From an uncultured Eubacteriales bacterium (GTDB taxonomy: Bacteria > Bacillota > Clostridia > Peptostreptococcales > Anaerovoracaceae), in the NCBI GenBank assembly GCA_900315485.1, contig OMZI01000004.1:32336-96335 (forward strand): a stretch of DNA of 64,000 nt. The letters are read 5' to 3'. Position 1 is the first letter of the stretch. Each line of letters begins with the position of its first letter. The translations under genes and the position numbers were made by a program. The notes beneath the pieces were generated by a model. It had not been told where the DNA came from, ran no database searches, and saw nothing but the letters and a program-made list of their open reading frames with translations. Positions 52,012 to 60,257 of the stretch are shown piece after piece.

Positions 52012-52890
52012 ATGAAAAAAGTTGTATTTTGCATAATAATGGCCGCGACCATCTTCGCAACGATGGAGGTCGCTCTCAAGATCGGAGGCGTCAATCTGGA
52101 TTCGTTCCAGCTGACTGCCGTCAGGTTCCTCATAGGCGGACTGATCCTCGCACCTGCTGCATATTTCGAATGCAGGAAGAGCGGGTACAGACTGAAAGGT
52201 AAGGATGTCGCATGGATGGCGCTCCTGGGAATCGTGGGCATTGCGATCAGCATGGTCGCTTTCCAGATGGGAGTTCTGAGGTGCAATGCTGCAACAGCAG
52301 CTCCGCTCTTCTGCACCAATCCGCTGTACGCGATGGTAATAGCGCACATCTTTACATCAGAAAAAATGGATACCCGCAAGTGGATAGCTTTTGCGCTCGG
52401 TGTAGTAGCAGCAATATTTATGATCAGACCGTGGGATGTACAGGAAGGAAATACCGCTCTCGGAATGGTCATCATGGTCTTTGCTGCTGTGACTTTTGCC
52501 GCATATACAGTCATGGGCAAGAGATCGATAAAGAGGATCGGCACTATAACTCAGACCAGCGTCAGCTTCATAGTCGGCGCACTGATACTGCAGGTGTTCA
52601 CTGCTGCGACAGGCCACCCGGTAGTTGCGGGACTTGCTGAGAACCTGGCGGTCGTACTGTACTGCGGCATCGTTGTAACAGGTATCGGCTATCTCTTCTA
52701 CTTCCTGGCGATCAGATATTCAGATGCCTCGACAGGTTCGATCACGTTCTTCGTCAAGCCTGCGATCGCACCTGTATTCGCAGTCATAATCCTGCATGAG
52801 ACCGTGTACTGGAACACCATCGTGGGTATCGTGCTTCTGGTCATCGCATCGGTGATCACTATCTCTGATACAGTAATAAAAAACAGATAA
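52012..52890 (+). CDS. EamA/DMT-family transporter
   Basis: A 292-residue permease with two EamA repeats (VVFCIIMAATIFATMEVALKIGG start; FVKPAIAPVFAVIILHETVYWNT near the end). It begins with an unusual short MKKVVFC N-terminus and lies alone. About 100 bp of AT-rich DNA separates it from the preceding terminator. Substrate unknown. This is the third intact EamA gene in the window. Confidence 0.8.
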   Translation: MKKVVFCIIMAATIFATMEVALKIGGVNLDSFQLTAVRFLIGGLILAPAAYFECRKSGYRLKGKDVAWMALLGIVGIAISMVAFQMGVLRCNAATAAPLFCTNPLYAMVIAHIFTSEKMDTRKWIAFALGVVAAIFMIRPWDVQEGNTALGMVIMVFAAVTFAAYTVMGKRSIKRIGTITQTSVSFIVGALILQVFTAATGHPVVAGLAENLAVVLYCGIVVTGIGYLFYFLAIRYSDASTGSITFFVKPAIAPVFAVIILHETVYWNTIVGIVLLVIASVITISDTVIKNR

Positions 52891-53000
52891 ATCCTGAGAA
52901 GTGCACAAAATTCGGACAACGAAAGAATGATGAGCATTTAAACCATGAGACTCCGGGGCTATCCTATGGATGACATAAGGAAGACAAGGAGGTAACAGTC

Positions 53001-53171
53001 ATGAAGAGTGCACTGAATTTATCAAGAAGAGTTGTAACCGTATTGCTTGTGATGCTGATGCTGCTCGGAACATGTCTGTTCAGCTATGCATGTTATGCAG
53101 TAGAGGAATGTGAGCAGATCGATTCTTACTATCCGCAGCAGACCGAACAGAGCGCAGAGCAGGGCGCATAA
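53001..53171 (+). CDS. Small exported peptide, 56 residues
   Basis: ATG 53001 follows a near-perfect GGAGG at 52989-52993, 7 bp away, and runs to TAA 53169-53171. The peptide has a basic start (MKSALNLSRRVV), one hydrophobic core (TVLLVMLMLLGTCLFSYACYA) and an acidic Gln-rich tail. A terminator follows 26 bp later, so it looks like an independent small gene. No homologue is known to me. Confidence 0.55.
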   Translation: MKSALNLSRRVVTVLLVMLMLLGTCLFSYACYAVEECEQIDSYYPQQTEQSAEQGA

Positions 53172-53197
53172 ACCTTCGATAATACAGTCTGAAAAGC

Positions 53198-53226
53198 CCG
53201 GGCTTCATATTGTGAGGCCCGGTTTT
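53198..53226 (+). terminator. Terminator of the 56-residue peptide gene
   Basis: CCGGGCTTCA (53198-53207) pairs with TGAGGCCCGG (53213-53222, one G-U), followed by TTTT. Confidence 0.8.
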
Positions 53227-53285
53227 ATACAATAGAAAAAACAACTTGCGAAAGTGTACAGCGTGGAGTAATGTTATATAGACAA

Positions 53286-53369
53286 AAGGGGAGCTTGCGC
53301 AGGCAGGCTGAGAACGGGAGGTGCGTCCCGGACCCATAACCTGATTTGGATAATGCCAACGTAGGGATA
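53286..53369 (+). promoter_or_regulatory. TPP (thiamine pyrophosphate) riboswitch
   Basis: All conserved THI-element parts are present in order: AGGGGAGC, GGCTGAGA, GGACCC, ACCTGATTTGGATAATGCCA and CGTAGGGA. Binding of TPP should favour the terminator that follows, switching off the thiamine salvage operon. Confidence 0.95.
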
Positions 53370-53402
53370 TACATAGCCGTTTTGTTTAAGCAAGTTATTA
53401 AG

Positions 53403-53435
53403 GCAGATATGACCTACAGGCATATCTGCTTTTTT
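53403..53435 (+). terminator. Expression-platform terminator of the TPP riboswitch
   Basis: GCAGATATG (53403-53411) and CATATCTGC (53421-53429) pair perfectly and are followed by TTTTTT, 22 bp before thiM. Confidence 0.9.
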
Positions 53436-53456
53436 AGTTTGTACAAGGAGGAGAAT

Positions 53457-54278
53457 ATGCTTGGAACGTGTATTGAGAATGTAAGAAAGAATGTACCGCT
53501 GGTCCACAACATCACTAACTATGTGACGGTAAACGATGTAGCCAATGTGCTTCTGGCATGCGGGGGAAGTCCTATCATGTCGGATGAGCCGGAAGACGTT
53601 GAAGACATCACAACTATCTGCGGCGGACTCAACATCAACATTGGTACGCTCAACAAGAGCAGCATCGAGGGAATGTACCGCGCAGGAAAGAGAGCCAATG
53701 AACTCGGACATGTCGTCCTCCTTGACCCTGTCGGTGCCGGAGCATCAGCTCTTCGTACCAATACAGCTGTAGGACTGATGGATAAAATCAAATTTAACGT
53801 GATCCGCGGCAACATCTCCGAGATCAAGACTCTCGCTCTCGGAAGCGGCACCACCAAGGGTGTAGATGCCGATGTAGCAGATGCAGTAACCGAGGAATCA
53901 CTTGACAGCGCAGTAAAGTTCGCAAAGGACCTGGCAAAGAAGACCGGCTCTATCATAGCCATCACAGGAGCTATCGACCTTGTCGCTGACTCTGACAGAT
54001 GCTATGTCATCAGAAACGGCAGACCTGAGATGGGAAGGATCACAGGCACAGGTTGCCAGCTTTCAGGCATGATGACAGCTTTCCTTGTGGCCAACCCTGA
54101 AGCACCTCTTGATGCAGCTGCGGCAGCTGTATGCACCATGGGCCTTGCCGGAGAGATCGGCTGGAGCCGCATGCAGGAGGGCGACGGCAATTCGACATAC
54201 AGAAACCGCATCATCGATGCCATCTTCAACATGGACGGAAAGACGCTGGACGAAGGCGCAAAGTACGAGATCAGATAA
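53457..54278 (+). CDS. thiM: Hydroxyethylthiazole kinase
   Basis: A 273-residue ThiM: PLVHNITNYVTVNDVANVLLA, SPIMSDEPEDVEDI, DPVGAGAS, RGNISEI and the ATP/catalytic loop GRITGTGCQLSG with catalytic Cys. Phosphorylates salvaged thiazole alcohol. Start ATG 53457 has GGAGGAG just upstream. First gene after the TPP riboswitch. Confidence 0.95.
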   Translation: MLGTCIENVRKNVPLVHNITNYVTVNDVANVLLACGGSPIMSDEPEDVEDITTICGGLNINIGTLNKSSIEGMYRAGKRANELGHVVLLDPVGAGASALRTNTAVGLMDKIKFNVIRGNISEIKTLALGSGTTKGVDADVADAVTEESLDSAVKFAKDLAKKTGSIIAITGAIDLVADSDRCYVIRNGRPEMGRITGTGCQLSGMMTAFLVANPEAPLDAAAAAVCTMGLAGEIGWSRMQEGDGNSTYRNRIIDAIFNMDGKTLDEGAKYEIR

Positions 54279-54294
54279 AGGAGCAGTTTTGCAT

Positions 54295-54951
54295 ATGAAA
54301 GCAGATATGAGAGATAAACTGGCAGAGTCGCTTCTGCTGTATGCAGTGACAGACAGGCACTGGCTGGGTGAAAGGACTCTGTATGACGTGGTCCGCGAAA
54401 GTCTTGACGGCGGGGTCACATTCCTGCAGCTGAGAGAGAAGGACCTTGATGATGAGAACTTCTATAAGGAGGCAGTAGAGCTCCAGGCAATGGCCAGAGA
54501 GTACGGAGTTCCGTTCGTAGTCAACGACAATGTGGATATCGCTGTAAGAATGGATGCTGACGGCGTCCACGTAGGACAAAGCGATATGGAAGCGGGCGAT
54601 GTGCGCGCACTAATCGGTCCGGACAAGATCCTCGGTGTTTCTGCACAGACCGTTGAGCAGGCAGTGCTCGCAGAGAAGCGCGGTGCTGACTACCTCGGAG
54701 TCGGTGCTGTTTTCCCTACCGGTTCCAAGGATGACGCGGACGATGTTTCCTTCGAAACACTTAAGGCCATATGCGAAGCCGTGTCGATACCGGTCGTTGC
54801 CATAGGCGGCATCACAGAGAAGAACACTCCTGAGCTTGCCGGCAGCGGTATCTGCGGCATAGCCGTGATCAGTGCCATCTACGGTCAGAAAAACATATAC
54901 GAAGCGACCGCTTCGCTGAAGAAAGTAACTGAGGAAATGGTCAGGGCATGA
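54295..54951 (+). CDS. thiE: Thiamine-phosphate synthase
   Basis: A 218-residue ThiE: LYAVTDRHW, VTFLQLREKDLDDE, FVVNDNVDIA, DGVHVGQSDM, GVSAQTVEQA, LGVGAVFPTGSK and PVVAIGGI. Joins HMP pyrophosphate and thiazole phosphate into thiamine phosphate. ATG 54295 with AAAGGAG upstream is used. Its stop overlaps the HAD gene start (ATGA). Confidence 0.95.
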   Translation: MKADMRDKLAESLLLYAVTDRHWLGERTLYDVVRESLDGGVTFLQLREKDLDDENFYKEAVELQAMAREYGVPFVVNDNVDIAVRMDADGVHVGQSDMEAGDVRALIGPDKILGVSAQTVEQAVLAEKRGADYLGVGAVFPTGSKDDADDVSFETLKAICEAVSIPVVAIGGITEKNTPELAGSGICGIAVISAIYGQKNIYEATASLKKVTEEMVRA

Positions 54952-55613
54952 AGAACTTCAGATGGGATATAAAAGGGGTGATCTTTGATGTCGACGGGGT
55001 CCTGCTGGATTCGATGGGAATATGGACGGACCTCGGAGCCAGATATCTGGTGAGCATCGGAAAGACACCTGAGGAAGGCCTTGCGGAGATACTTTTCTCA
55101 ATGAGCATGGAGCAGGGCGCGGAGTACCTCAGGGAGCACTACTCCATCGGTCTGACCGCAGAGGAGATAGGCACCGGATTGCAGGATATGCTTCGCGACT
55201 TCTACTACTATGAAGTCCAGGCCAGGCCTGGTGCGCAGCAGCTGCTGCAGGCAGTGAGCAGCGCAGGCATAAAGATCACCGCGGCGACCTCAAGCCCCCG
55301 CGAACATATAGAGAAAGCTCTTGAAAGGAACGGTCTTCTCAGCTATGTGGACAGGATGTTTACAAATGCCGAGATCGGAAAGAGCAAGCACTCGCCTGAC
55401 ATTTACGATGCGGCTGCGGACCATATGGGGACAGCGCCGGGAGAAACCTGCGTATTCGAGGATTCTCTCTATGCCCTCAGGACAGCGGCAGCTGCCGGAT
55501 ACCACACTGTGGGTGTGTTCGACAGCAAAGGAGAGAGCGATCAGGAAGGGCTGAGAGGATCAGCAGAAATATATATACACGAACTGTGCGAAATAACCGC
55601 ACTTTTTCAATAA
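54948..55613 (+). CDS. HAD-superfamily phosphatase in the thiamine operon
   Basis: A 221-residue beta-phosphoglucomutase-like HAD protein: motif I FDVDGVLLDS, motif II AATSSPREH, motif III Lys in GKSKHSPDIYDAA, motif IV VFEDSLYALRTA. It removes phosphate from a small metabolite. Overlapping thiE by 4 bp and preceding thiD, it may act on thiamine phosphate or on damaged thiamine intermediates; this rests on context only. Confidence 0.85.
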   Translation: MKNFRWDIKGVIFDVDGVLLDSMGIWTDLGARYLVSIGKTPEEGLAEILFSMSMEQGAEYLREHYSIGLTAEEIGTGLQDMLRDFYYYEVQARPGAQQLLQAVSSAGIKITAATSSPREHIEKALERNGLLSYVDRMFTNAEIGKSKHSPDIYDAAADHMGTAPGETCVFEDSLYALRTAAAAGYHTVGVFDSKGESDQEGLRGSAEIYIHELCEITALFQ

Positions 55614-55693
55614 AAACTGAATAAGCGGCATCCCGGGGGCACCACTCGATGTCGCTATATAAAAGTGAATGCTTTCAGCAGAAAGGAGAAAAG

Positions 55694-56503
55694 ATGAGAA
55701 AAGCATTGACGATCGCAGGGTCGGATTCCTGCGGAGGCGCCGGTATTCAGGCAGACATCAAAACGATGACCATGAATGGGGTATACGCAATGAGCGCGAT
55801 CACGGCACTCACGGCGCAGAATACCACCGGCGTGACAGGTATACTTGAAGCATCACCGGAGTTTCTCAGGAAACAGCTAGATGCAGTGTTTGAGGACATT
55901 TTCCCTGACGCAGTCAAGATAGGAATGGTCTCCTCATCCGAACTTATCGGGGTCATCGCGGACTGCCTTACAGAATATAAAGCAGTCAATATTGTCGTTG
56001 ACCCTGTCATGGTGGCTACAAGCGGAGCCCGCCTGATAGAGGATACTGCGATAGATACCCTCAAGGCCAGACTGCTTCCTCTTGCCGCAGTCATCACACC
56101 TAACATTCCTGAGGCGGAGATCCTTGCGGATATGACCATCAGGACTGAAGCTGACATGGAGAAGGCTGCAAAGACACTCTTTGAGCGCTACGGATGCGCT
56201 GCTCTTGTCAAGGGCGGACACAGCATCAATGATGCCAACGATGTCCTTTTCAGCGCTGAGAGCGTGGAAGCTGTGTGGTTCAAGGGCAGAAGAATAGATA
56301 ATCCGAATACTCATGGAACAGGATGCACTCTTTCCAGTGCGATCGCATCCAACCTTGCAAAAGGCTGCAGCCTCACAGAGTCTGTAGAGCGCGCCAAAGC
56401 GTACCTTTCAGGTGCTCTTGAGGCGATGCTGGACCTCGGCAAGGGGTCGGGACCGCTGATGCATAATTACGCTCTTCCTGAAGAACTCATAAGGGAGGTG
56501 TAA
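55694..56503 (+). CDS. thiD: Hydroxymethylpyrimidine (phosphate) kinase
   Basis: A 269-residue ribokinase-fold ThiD: ALTIAGSDSCGGAGIQADIKT, GMVSSSELI, DPVMVATSGARLI, ALVKGGH and NTHGTGCTLSSAIASNLAKG. It phosphorylates HMP twice to HMP pyrophosphate. AAAGGAG lies 6 bp before ATG 55694. Confidence 0.95.
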   Translation: MRKALTIAGSDSCGGAGIQADIKTMTMNGVYAMSAITALTAQNTTGVTGILEASPEFLRKQLDAVFEDIFPDAVKIGMVSSSELIGVIADCLTEYKAVNIVVDPVMVATSGARLIEDTAIDTLKARLLPLAAVITPNIPEAEILADMTIRTEADMEKAAKTLFERYGCAALVKGGHSINDANDVLFSAESVEAVWFKGRRIDNPNTHGTGCTLSSAIASNLAKGCSLTESVERAKAYLSGALEAMLDLGKGSGPLMHNYALPEELIREV

Positions 56504-56505
56504 TT

Positions 56506-57684
56506 ATGACCGTGAAAAGGACTTCGGTATTTGAGAATGCGCTGATATGGTTCGGCGCGGGTGTTAGTCTGGCCGAAATAATGACAGGGACCTTTCTGGC
56601 TCCGCTCGGCTTCTCTCAGGGATTGCTGTCGGTAATCATAGGTCATGTCATAGGCTGCTTCCTGCTGTTTCTTGCGGGATGTATGGGCGGCAAAAGGCGA
56701 ATGAGCGCCATGGAGACTGTTACGCTGAGCTTTGGCAGCAAGGGAGCGTTCCTTTTCGCAATGCTGAATGTACTTCAGCTTGTCGGGTGGACTGCGATCA
56801 TGATATATGACGGAGCCCTTGCCGCAAACGGAGCATTGCCATGCGGTCACTGGATCTGGGCAGTCGTCATAGGCGGACTGATCATAGTCTGGCTCATCAT
56901 AGGCATCAAGAGTCTCGGCAAGGTGAATCTCATAGCGATGAGTGCATTGTTCATACTTACTGTCGTGCTCTCGTTCCTCATATTCCGCAGAGGCGATCTG
57001 TCCGCTGCCGCGGAGGGAGGCCTGTCGTTCGGAGCGGCCATCGAGCTCAATGTGGCCATGCCGCTGTCGTGGCTTCCGCTCATAAGCGATTACACCAGAG
57101 AGGCAGAGAAACCTGTCGCTGCATCAGCCTGTTCGGCAGTGGTATACGGAGTGGTCAGCTGCTGGATGTACATAATCGGACTGGGCTCCGCTTTGCTGGC
57201 GGGCACTTCGGATATCGCGGAGATAATGCTGAGCGCGGGCCTTGGGATAGCAGGCCTGATAATCATCGTTCTGTCAACTGTGACGACTACGTTCCTCGAT
57301 GCTTATTCAGCCGGTATTTCCAGTGAACTGTTTTCTGAGAAGATAGACGGACGTAAGGTCGCGATAGCTGCAGCCGCTATAGGAACAGCAGCTGCTATAG
57401 TATTCCCGATGGACGACTTTACAGACTTTCTGTATCTTATAGGATCCGTATTTGCTCCGATGATCGCTGTCATGATAGCGGACTTTTTCATCCTCAAAAG
57501 GGATCATAACGGGGAGACGGTATGCGTGAAGAACCTGATCATCTGGTTCGCCGGATTCCTTCTTTACAGAAAGATGATGACGATAGATCTTCCAATCGGG
57601 AGTACCCTTGTAGATATAGCCGCAACTATACTAATATGTATTGTAGTAGGAATTGCAGAGAAGGCTATAGGATCAAAACAATGA
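56506..57684 (+). CDS. cytX: CytX-type hydroxymethylpyrimidine permease (NCS1 family)
   Basis: A 392-residue, roughly ten-helix permease of the cytosine/purine (NCS1) group: WFGAGVSLAEIMTGTFLAPLGF and SDYTREAEKPVAAS are typical. In thiamine operons this family imports the pyrimidine HMP. It starts 2 bp after thiD and overlaps tenA by 4 bp, so it belongs to the same salvage operon. Confidence 0.85.
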   Translation: MTVKRTSVFENALIWFGAGVSLAEIMTGTFLAPLGFSQGLLSVIIGHVIGCFLLFLAGCMGGKRRMSAMETVTLSFGSKGAFLFAMLNVLQLVGWTAIMIYDGALAANGALPCGHWIWAVVIGGLIIVWLIIGIKSLGKVNLIAMSALFILTVVLSFLIFRRGDLSAAAEGGLSFGAAIELNVAMPLSWLPLISDYTREAEKPVAASACSAVVYGVVSCWMYIIGLGSALLAGTSDIAEIMLSAGLGIAGLIIIVLSTVTTTFLDAYSAGISSELFSEKIDGRKVAIAAAAIGTAAAIVFPMDDFTDFLYLIGSVFAPMIAVMIADFFILKRDHNGETVCVKNLIIWFAGFLLYRKMMTIDLPIGSTLVDIAATILICIVVGIAEKAIGSKQ

Positions 57685-58334
57685 AAATATCTGATATGCT
57701 GTATGAGGCCGCACAGGATCTGTGGGGCGAAGCGGCAGAAAAATCTTTTGTAAGAGAAATGGCGGAAGGGTCCCTCGATGAGGGGCTTTTCCGCCGTTAT
57801 ATGATCCAGGATTATCTGTATCTGCTCGACTACATCGATACCCTGAGACTGATACAGAGCAGGACCGATGATGCGGAGATGACAGCTTTCATGGATGCAG
57901 TGATCGCGGAGACGGAGAATGAGACATATCGTGTCCACGTCCCGCACATGAAGCAGCTCGGCGTAAGCGACGAGGAAATCAGCTGCGCTGCCAGGCTGCC
58001 AGTGATATCTGAGTACATAGGCTATATGCAGAGGCAGATACATGAGCACGGACTGATCGCCGGGCTTACGGCACTGCTGCAGTGCTCGTGGCTGTATGCA
58101 TACATAGGAGAAAAGGCCGTTTCAGAACATGCGGACAGCATAGCAGCTTCTCCGTATAAGTTCTGGTTTGACGCGTACACATGCAGGGAGTATCTTGAAG
58201 CAAACCAGATGTGGATCGATGTCCTTGACCGCGAAACAGAAGGAATCAGCCGTGACATGGCAGAGATGCTGAAAGGTATCTTCGTGAGATGCGCAGGATA
58301 TGAAAATGAATTGTGGGATGAGCTGTATTTGTGA
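57681..58334 (+). CDS. tenA: TenA-type aminopyrimidine aminohydrolase (thiaminase II)
   Basis: A 217-residue TenA: SFVREMAEGSLDEGLFRRYM (by eye), ETENETYRVH, the catalytic Cys context LLQCSWLYAYIG and the C-terminal Glu in CAGYENELWDELY. It hydrolyses aminomethylpyrimidine from degraded thiamine to HMP for re-use by ThiD. Last gene of the operon; no terminator hairpin is obvious before the convergent Crp/Fnr gene. Confidence 0.9.
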   Translation: MKISDMLYEAAQDLWGEAAEKSFVREMAEGSLDEGLFRRYMIQDYLYLLDYIDTLRLIQSRTDDAEMTAFMDAVIAETENETYRVHVPHMKQLGVSDEEISCAARLPVISEYIGYMQRQIHEHGLIAGLTALLQCSWLYAYIGEKAVSEHADSIAASPYKFWFDAYTCREYLEANQMWIDVLDRETEGISRDMAEMLKGIFVRCAGYENELWDELYL

Positions 58335-58464
58335 CCTTGCATGTACACTTTGCCGTAAACGAAACGATAGACGCGTATGACCCCAAAAACGGCCAAAAGT
58401 CGGAACGATGCGTACAAAGGAATTCAGATCCTTTCAGCTGCCGGAACGATTGCTGCAATTGATG

Positions 58465-59142
58465 TCACGATCTATAAAGGGTTCCGCTCTTTAGGATCCT
58501 GAAATGGTTTTTTCTTGCGGTCAGCAGCCCGTCCTGCTTCATTTTACCGATCTCCTTGGAAAGAGCCGTCCGTTCTACGTTCAGATAGTCGGCCAGCTGC
58601 TGCCGGTCAAAGGGGATATCGAATTCGTCAGATCCGGTCTGCAGTGATACAGAACTCAGATAAGCCATGACTCTTCCTCTGATGCTTTTCGGAGAGGTGT
58701 GAAAACTCCTCCCTGAGAGCATCAGATTTTTTTGCATTGATATGCTCAGCATGTTAGCTGTCAGCTTTAGCCGCCAGAGGGAGGCATCGTGTCCTAAGAT
58801 ACCTGCTGAACCTATTCCGAGCATCAGGACTTTGCTCTCCCGGTTAGCCACAGCATCGACAAGAAGGGCCGCATTTTCAACGATAGCATATGTCTCAGCA
58901 AATACCTGGCCCGGGGCAATATGACTCAGTATGGTTCGGTTGCCCCATATGTCATTGCTTTCAATGCGTACACTTCCTTCCAGAACCAGTCCCATCATAT
59001 CAGTCGTGCTTCCCGCGTGCAGGATCACCTCATCCTTTGCATATTTTCTCTCTGCTGCACCCAGCGCGGCCAGAGCAGCATCAAGCTCATCATCCTCCAT
59101 GCCGCGGAATACGACGGTTTTCTTAAGTTTTTTCTTATCCAT
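58465..59142 (-). CDS. Crp/Fnr-family regulator 1
   Basis: A 225-residue regulator: cyclic-nucleotide-binding-like beta barrel (ILHAGSTTDMMGLVLEGSVRIE, PGQVFAETYAI) and a winged helix near the C-terminus (FDIPFDRQQLADYLNVERTALSKEIGKMKQDGLL). No N-terminal Cys cluster as in Fnr, so not an Fe-S oxygen sensor of that type; ligand unknown. It is divergent from the ferredoxin-like gene and a perfect palindrome lies between them. Confidence 0.85.
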   Translation of the reverse strand: MDKKKLKKTVVFRGMEDDELDAALAALGAAERKYAKDEVILHAGSTTDMMGLVLEGSVRIESNDIWGNRTILSHIAPGQVFAETYAIVENAALLVDAVANRESKVLMLGIGSAGILGHDASLWRLKLTANMLSISMQKNLMLSGRSFHTSPKSIRGRVMAYLSSVSLQTGSDEFDIPFDRQQLADYLNVERTALSKEIGKMKQDGLLTARKNHFRILKSGTLYRS

Positions 59143-59166
59143 AAAACCTCCGGCAAAGTTTGTAAA

Positions 59167-59184
59167 ATGTGGTTATAACCACAT
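59167..59184 (+). promoter_or_regulatory. Perfect 18-bp palindrome, Crp/Fnr operator 1
   Basis: ATGTGGTTATAACCACAT, centred at 59175.5. With the -10 box TATACT at 59205-59210 the predicted start is 59217, which puts the centre at exactly -41.5, the class II activation position of Crp/Fnr proteins. Confidence 0.8.
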
Positions 59185-59204
59185 ACTTATAGTACACACT
59201 TTAC

Positions 59205-59210
59205 TATACT
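59205..59210 (+). promoter_or_regulatory. -10 box of the ferredoxin-like gene
   Basis: TATACT with no -35 match upstream, as expected where an activator at -41.5 replaces it; 44 bp before ATG 59254. Confidence 0.65.
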
Positions 59211-59253
59211 GACATTGGATAAACAAGAGACAGGCAATAAGGAGGATGCTGTG

Positions 59254-60063
59254 ATGATAAGGAAGATAATCCATATAGATGAGGAGAAATGCAATGGCTG
59301 CGGACTGTGCGCAGAGGCTTGCCACGAAGGGGCGATAGATATTATTGACGGCAAGGCAAAGCTGGTGAGAGAGCACTTCTGCGATGGCCTGGGCGACTGC
59401 CTGCCTAACTGCCCGACAGGTGCGATCACTTTTGAAGAAAGAGAGGCGCCTGCTTATGATGATCAGGCGGTAAAGCAGGAACAGGCGGATAACAGAGAGG
59501 CGGCAAAGAATATGACAGCAGAAGAGATAATGAAAATAGAAGATGAGAATGAAAGGCGCAGGCTGATGACAGCCAAGCTGAAAGAAGAAGGCCATGATGC
59601 ACCTCCTGCCGGCGGATGCCCGGGATCAAGGATGATGCAGTTCAAAGCAGCGCAGGCAGAGGGCGCACAGGAGCAGAGCCAGGCCTGTATGAAACCTGTT
59701 TCGAGGCTCGGACAGTGGCCTTGCCAGATCAAGCTCCTGCCGGCAGAGGCACCGTTCTTCGATGGAGCAAAGTTGCTGATAGCTGCAGACTGCACAGCCT
59801 ATGCTTATGCTAACATGCATGAGGATTTCATGAAGGGAAAGATCACTGTCATAGGATGCCCTAAGCTCGATGCGATAGATTACAGCGAGAAGCTTACAGA
59901 CATTATCAGGAACAACGATATAAAGAGCGTGACTATAGTACGCATGGAAGTTCCGTGCTGCGGAGGGTTACAGAGAGCAGCGGAGAACGCGCTGCGTAAC
60001 AGCGGAAAATTCATACCGTGGCAGGTGGTCACGATCTCAAGAGACGGAAGGATCCTGGATTAG
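59254..60063 (+). CDS. Two-cluster ferredoxin-like iron-sulfur protein
   Basis: A 269-residue protein. The N-terminus holds two 4Fe-4S motifs (CNGCGLCAEACHEGAIDI and CDGLGDCLPNCPTGAI). A charged linker follows, then a C-terminal region with CPGSRMMQF, GCPKLDA and VPCCGGLQRA, whose Cys suggest a further metal or redox site. Such proteins often accompany Crp/Fnr regulators in anaerobes; the exact role is unknown, perhaps electron supply to stress reductases. ATG 59254 with GGAGG 8 bp upstream is preferred over TTG 59215. Confidence 0.75.
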   Translation: MIRKIIHIDEEKCNGCGLCAEACHEGAIDIIDGKAKLVREHFCDGLGDCLPNCPTGAITFEEREAPAYDDQAVKQEQADNREAAKNMTAEEIMKIEDENERRRLMTAKLKEEGHDAPPAGGCPGSRMMQFKAAQAEGAQEQSQACMKPVSRLGQWPCQIKLLPAEAPFFDGAKLLIAADCTAYAYANMHEDFMKGKITVIGCPKLDAIDYSEKLTDIIRNNDIKSVTIVRMEVPCCGGLQRAAENALRNSGKFIPWQVVTISRDGRILD

Positions 60064-60117
60064 CTTTTTCGCCGGAACATATGAAGTACTATGGATTTTT
60101 TATATACAAACCCAGTA

Positions 60118-60133
60118 CGTAACCATGGTTACG
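60118..60133 (+). promoter_or_regulatory. Perfect 16-bp palindrome, Crp/Fnr operator 2
   Basis: CGTAACCATGGTTACG, centred at 60125.5. The -10 box TATAAT at 60155-60160 gives a start at 60167 and again a centre of -41.5. The half-sites differ from those of operator 1, so a different Crp/Fnr protein may use it. Confidence 0.8.
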
Positions 60134-60154
60134 GAAAAGAAAAAATAATGAATA

Positions 60155-60160
60155 TATAAT
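60155..60160 (+). promoter_or_regulatory. -10 box of the asrABC operon
   Basis: Consensus TATAAT with no convincing -35, 98 bp before asrA. Confidence 0.7.
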
Positions 60161-60257
60161 CAAATTGGGTACGGGCATTGCTCTATAAATGACGTGCCCT
60201 AATTTTGTATATGTAGATGTAATAATGTGTAGATTGCTGCAGAAACGGAGGGATACG

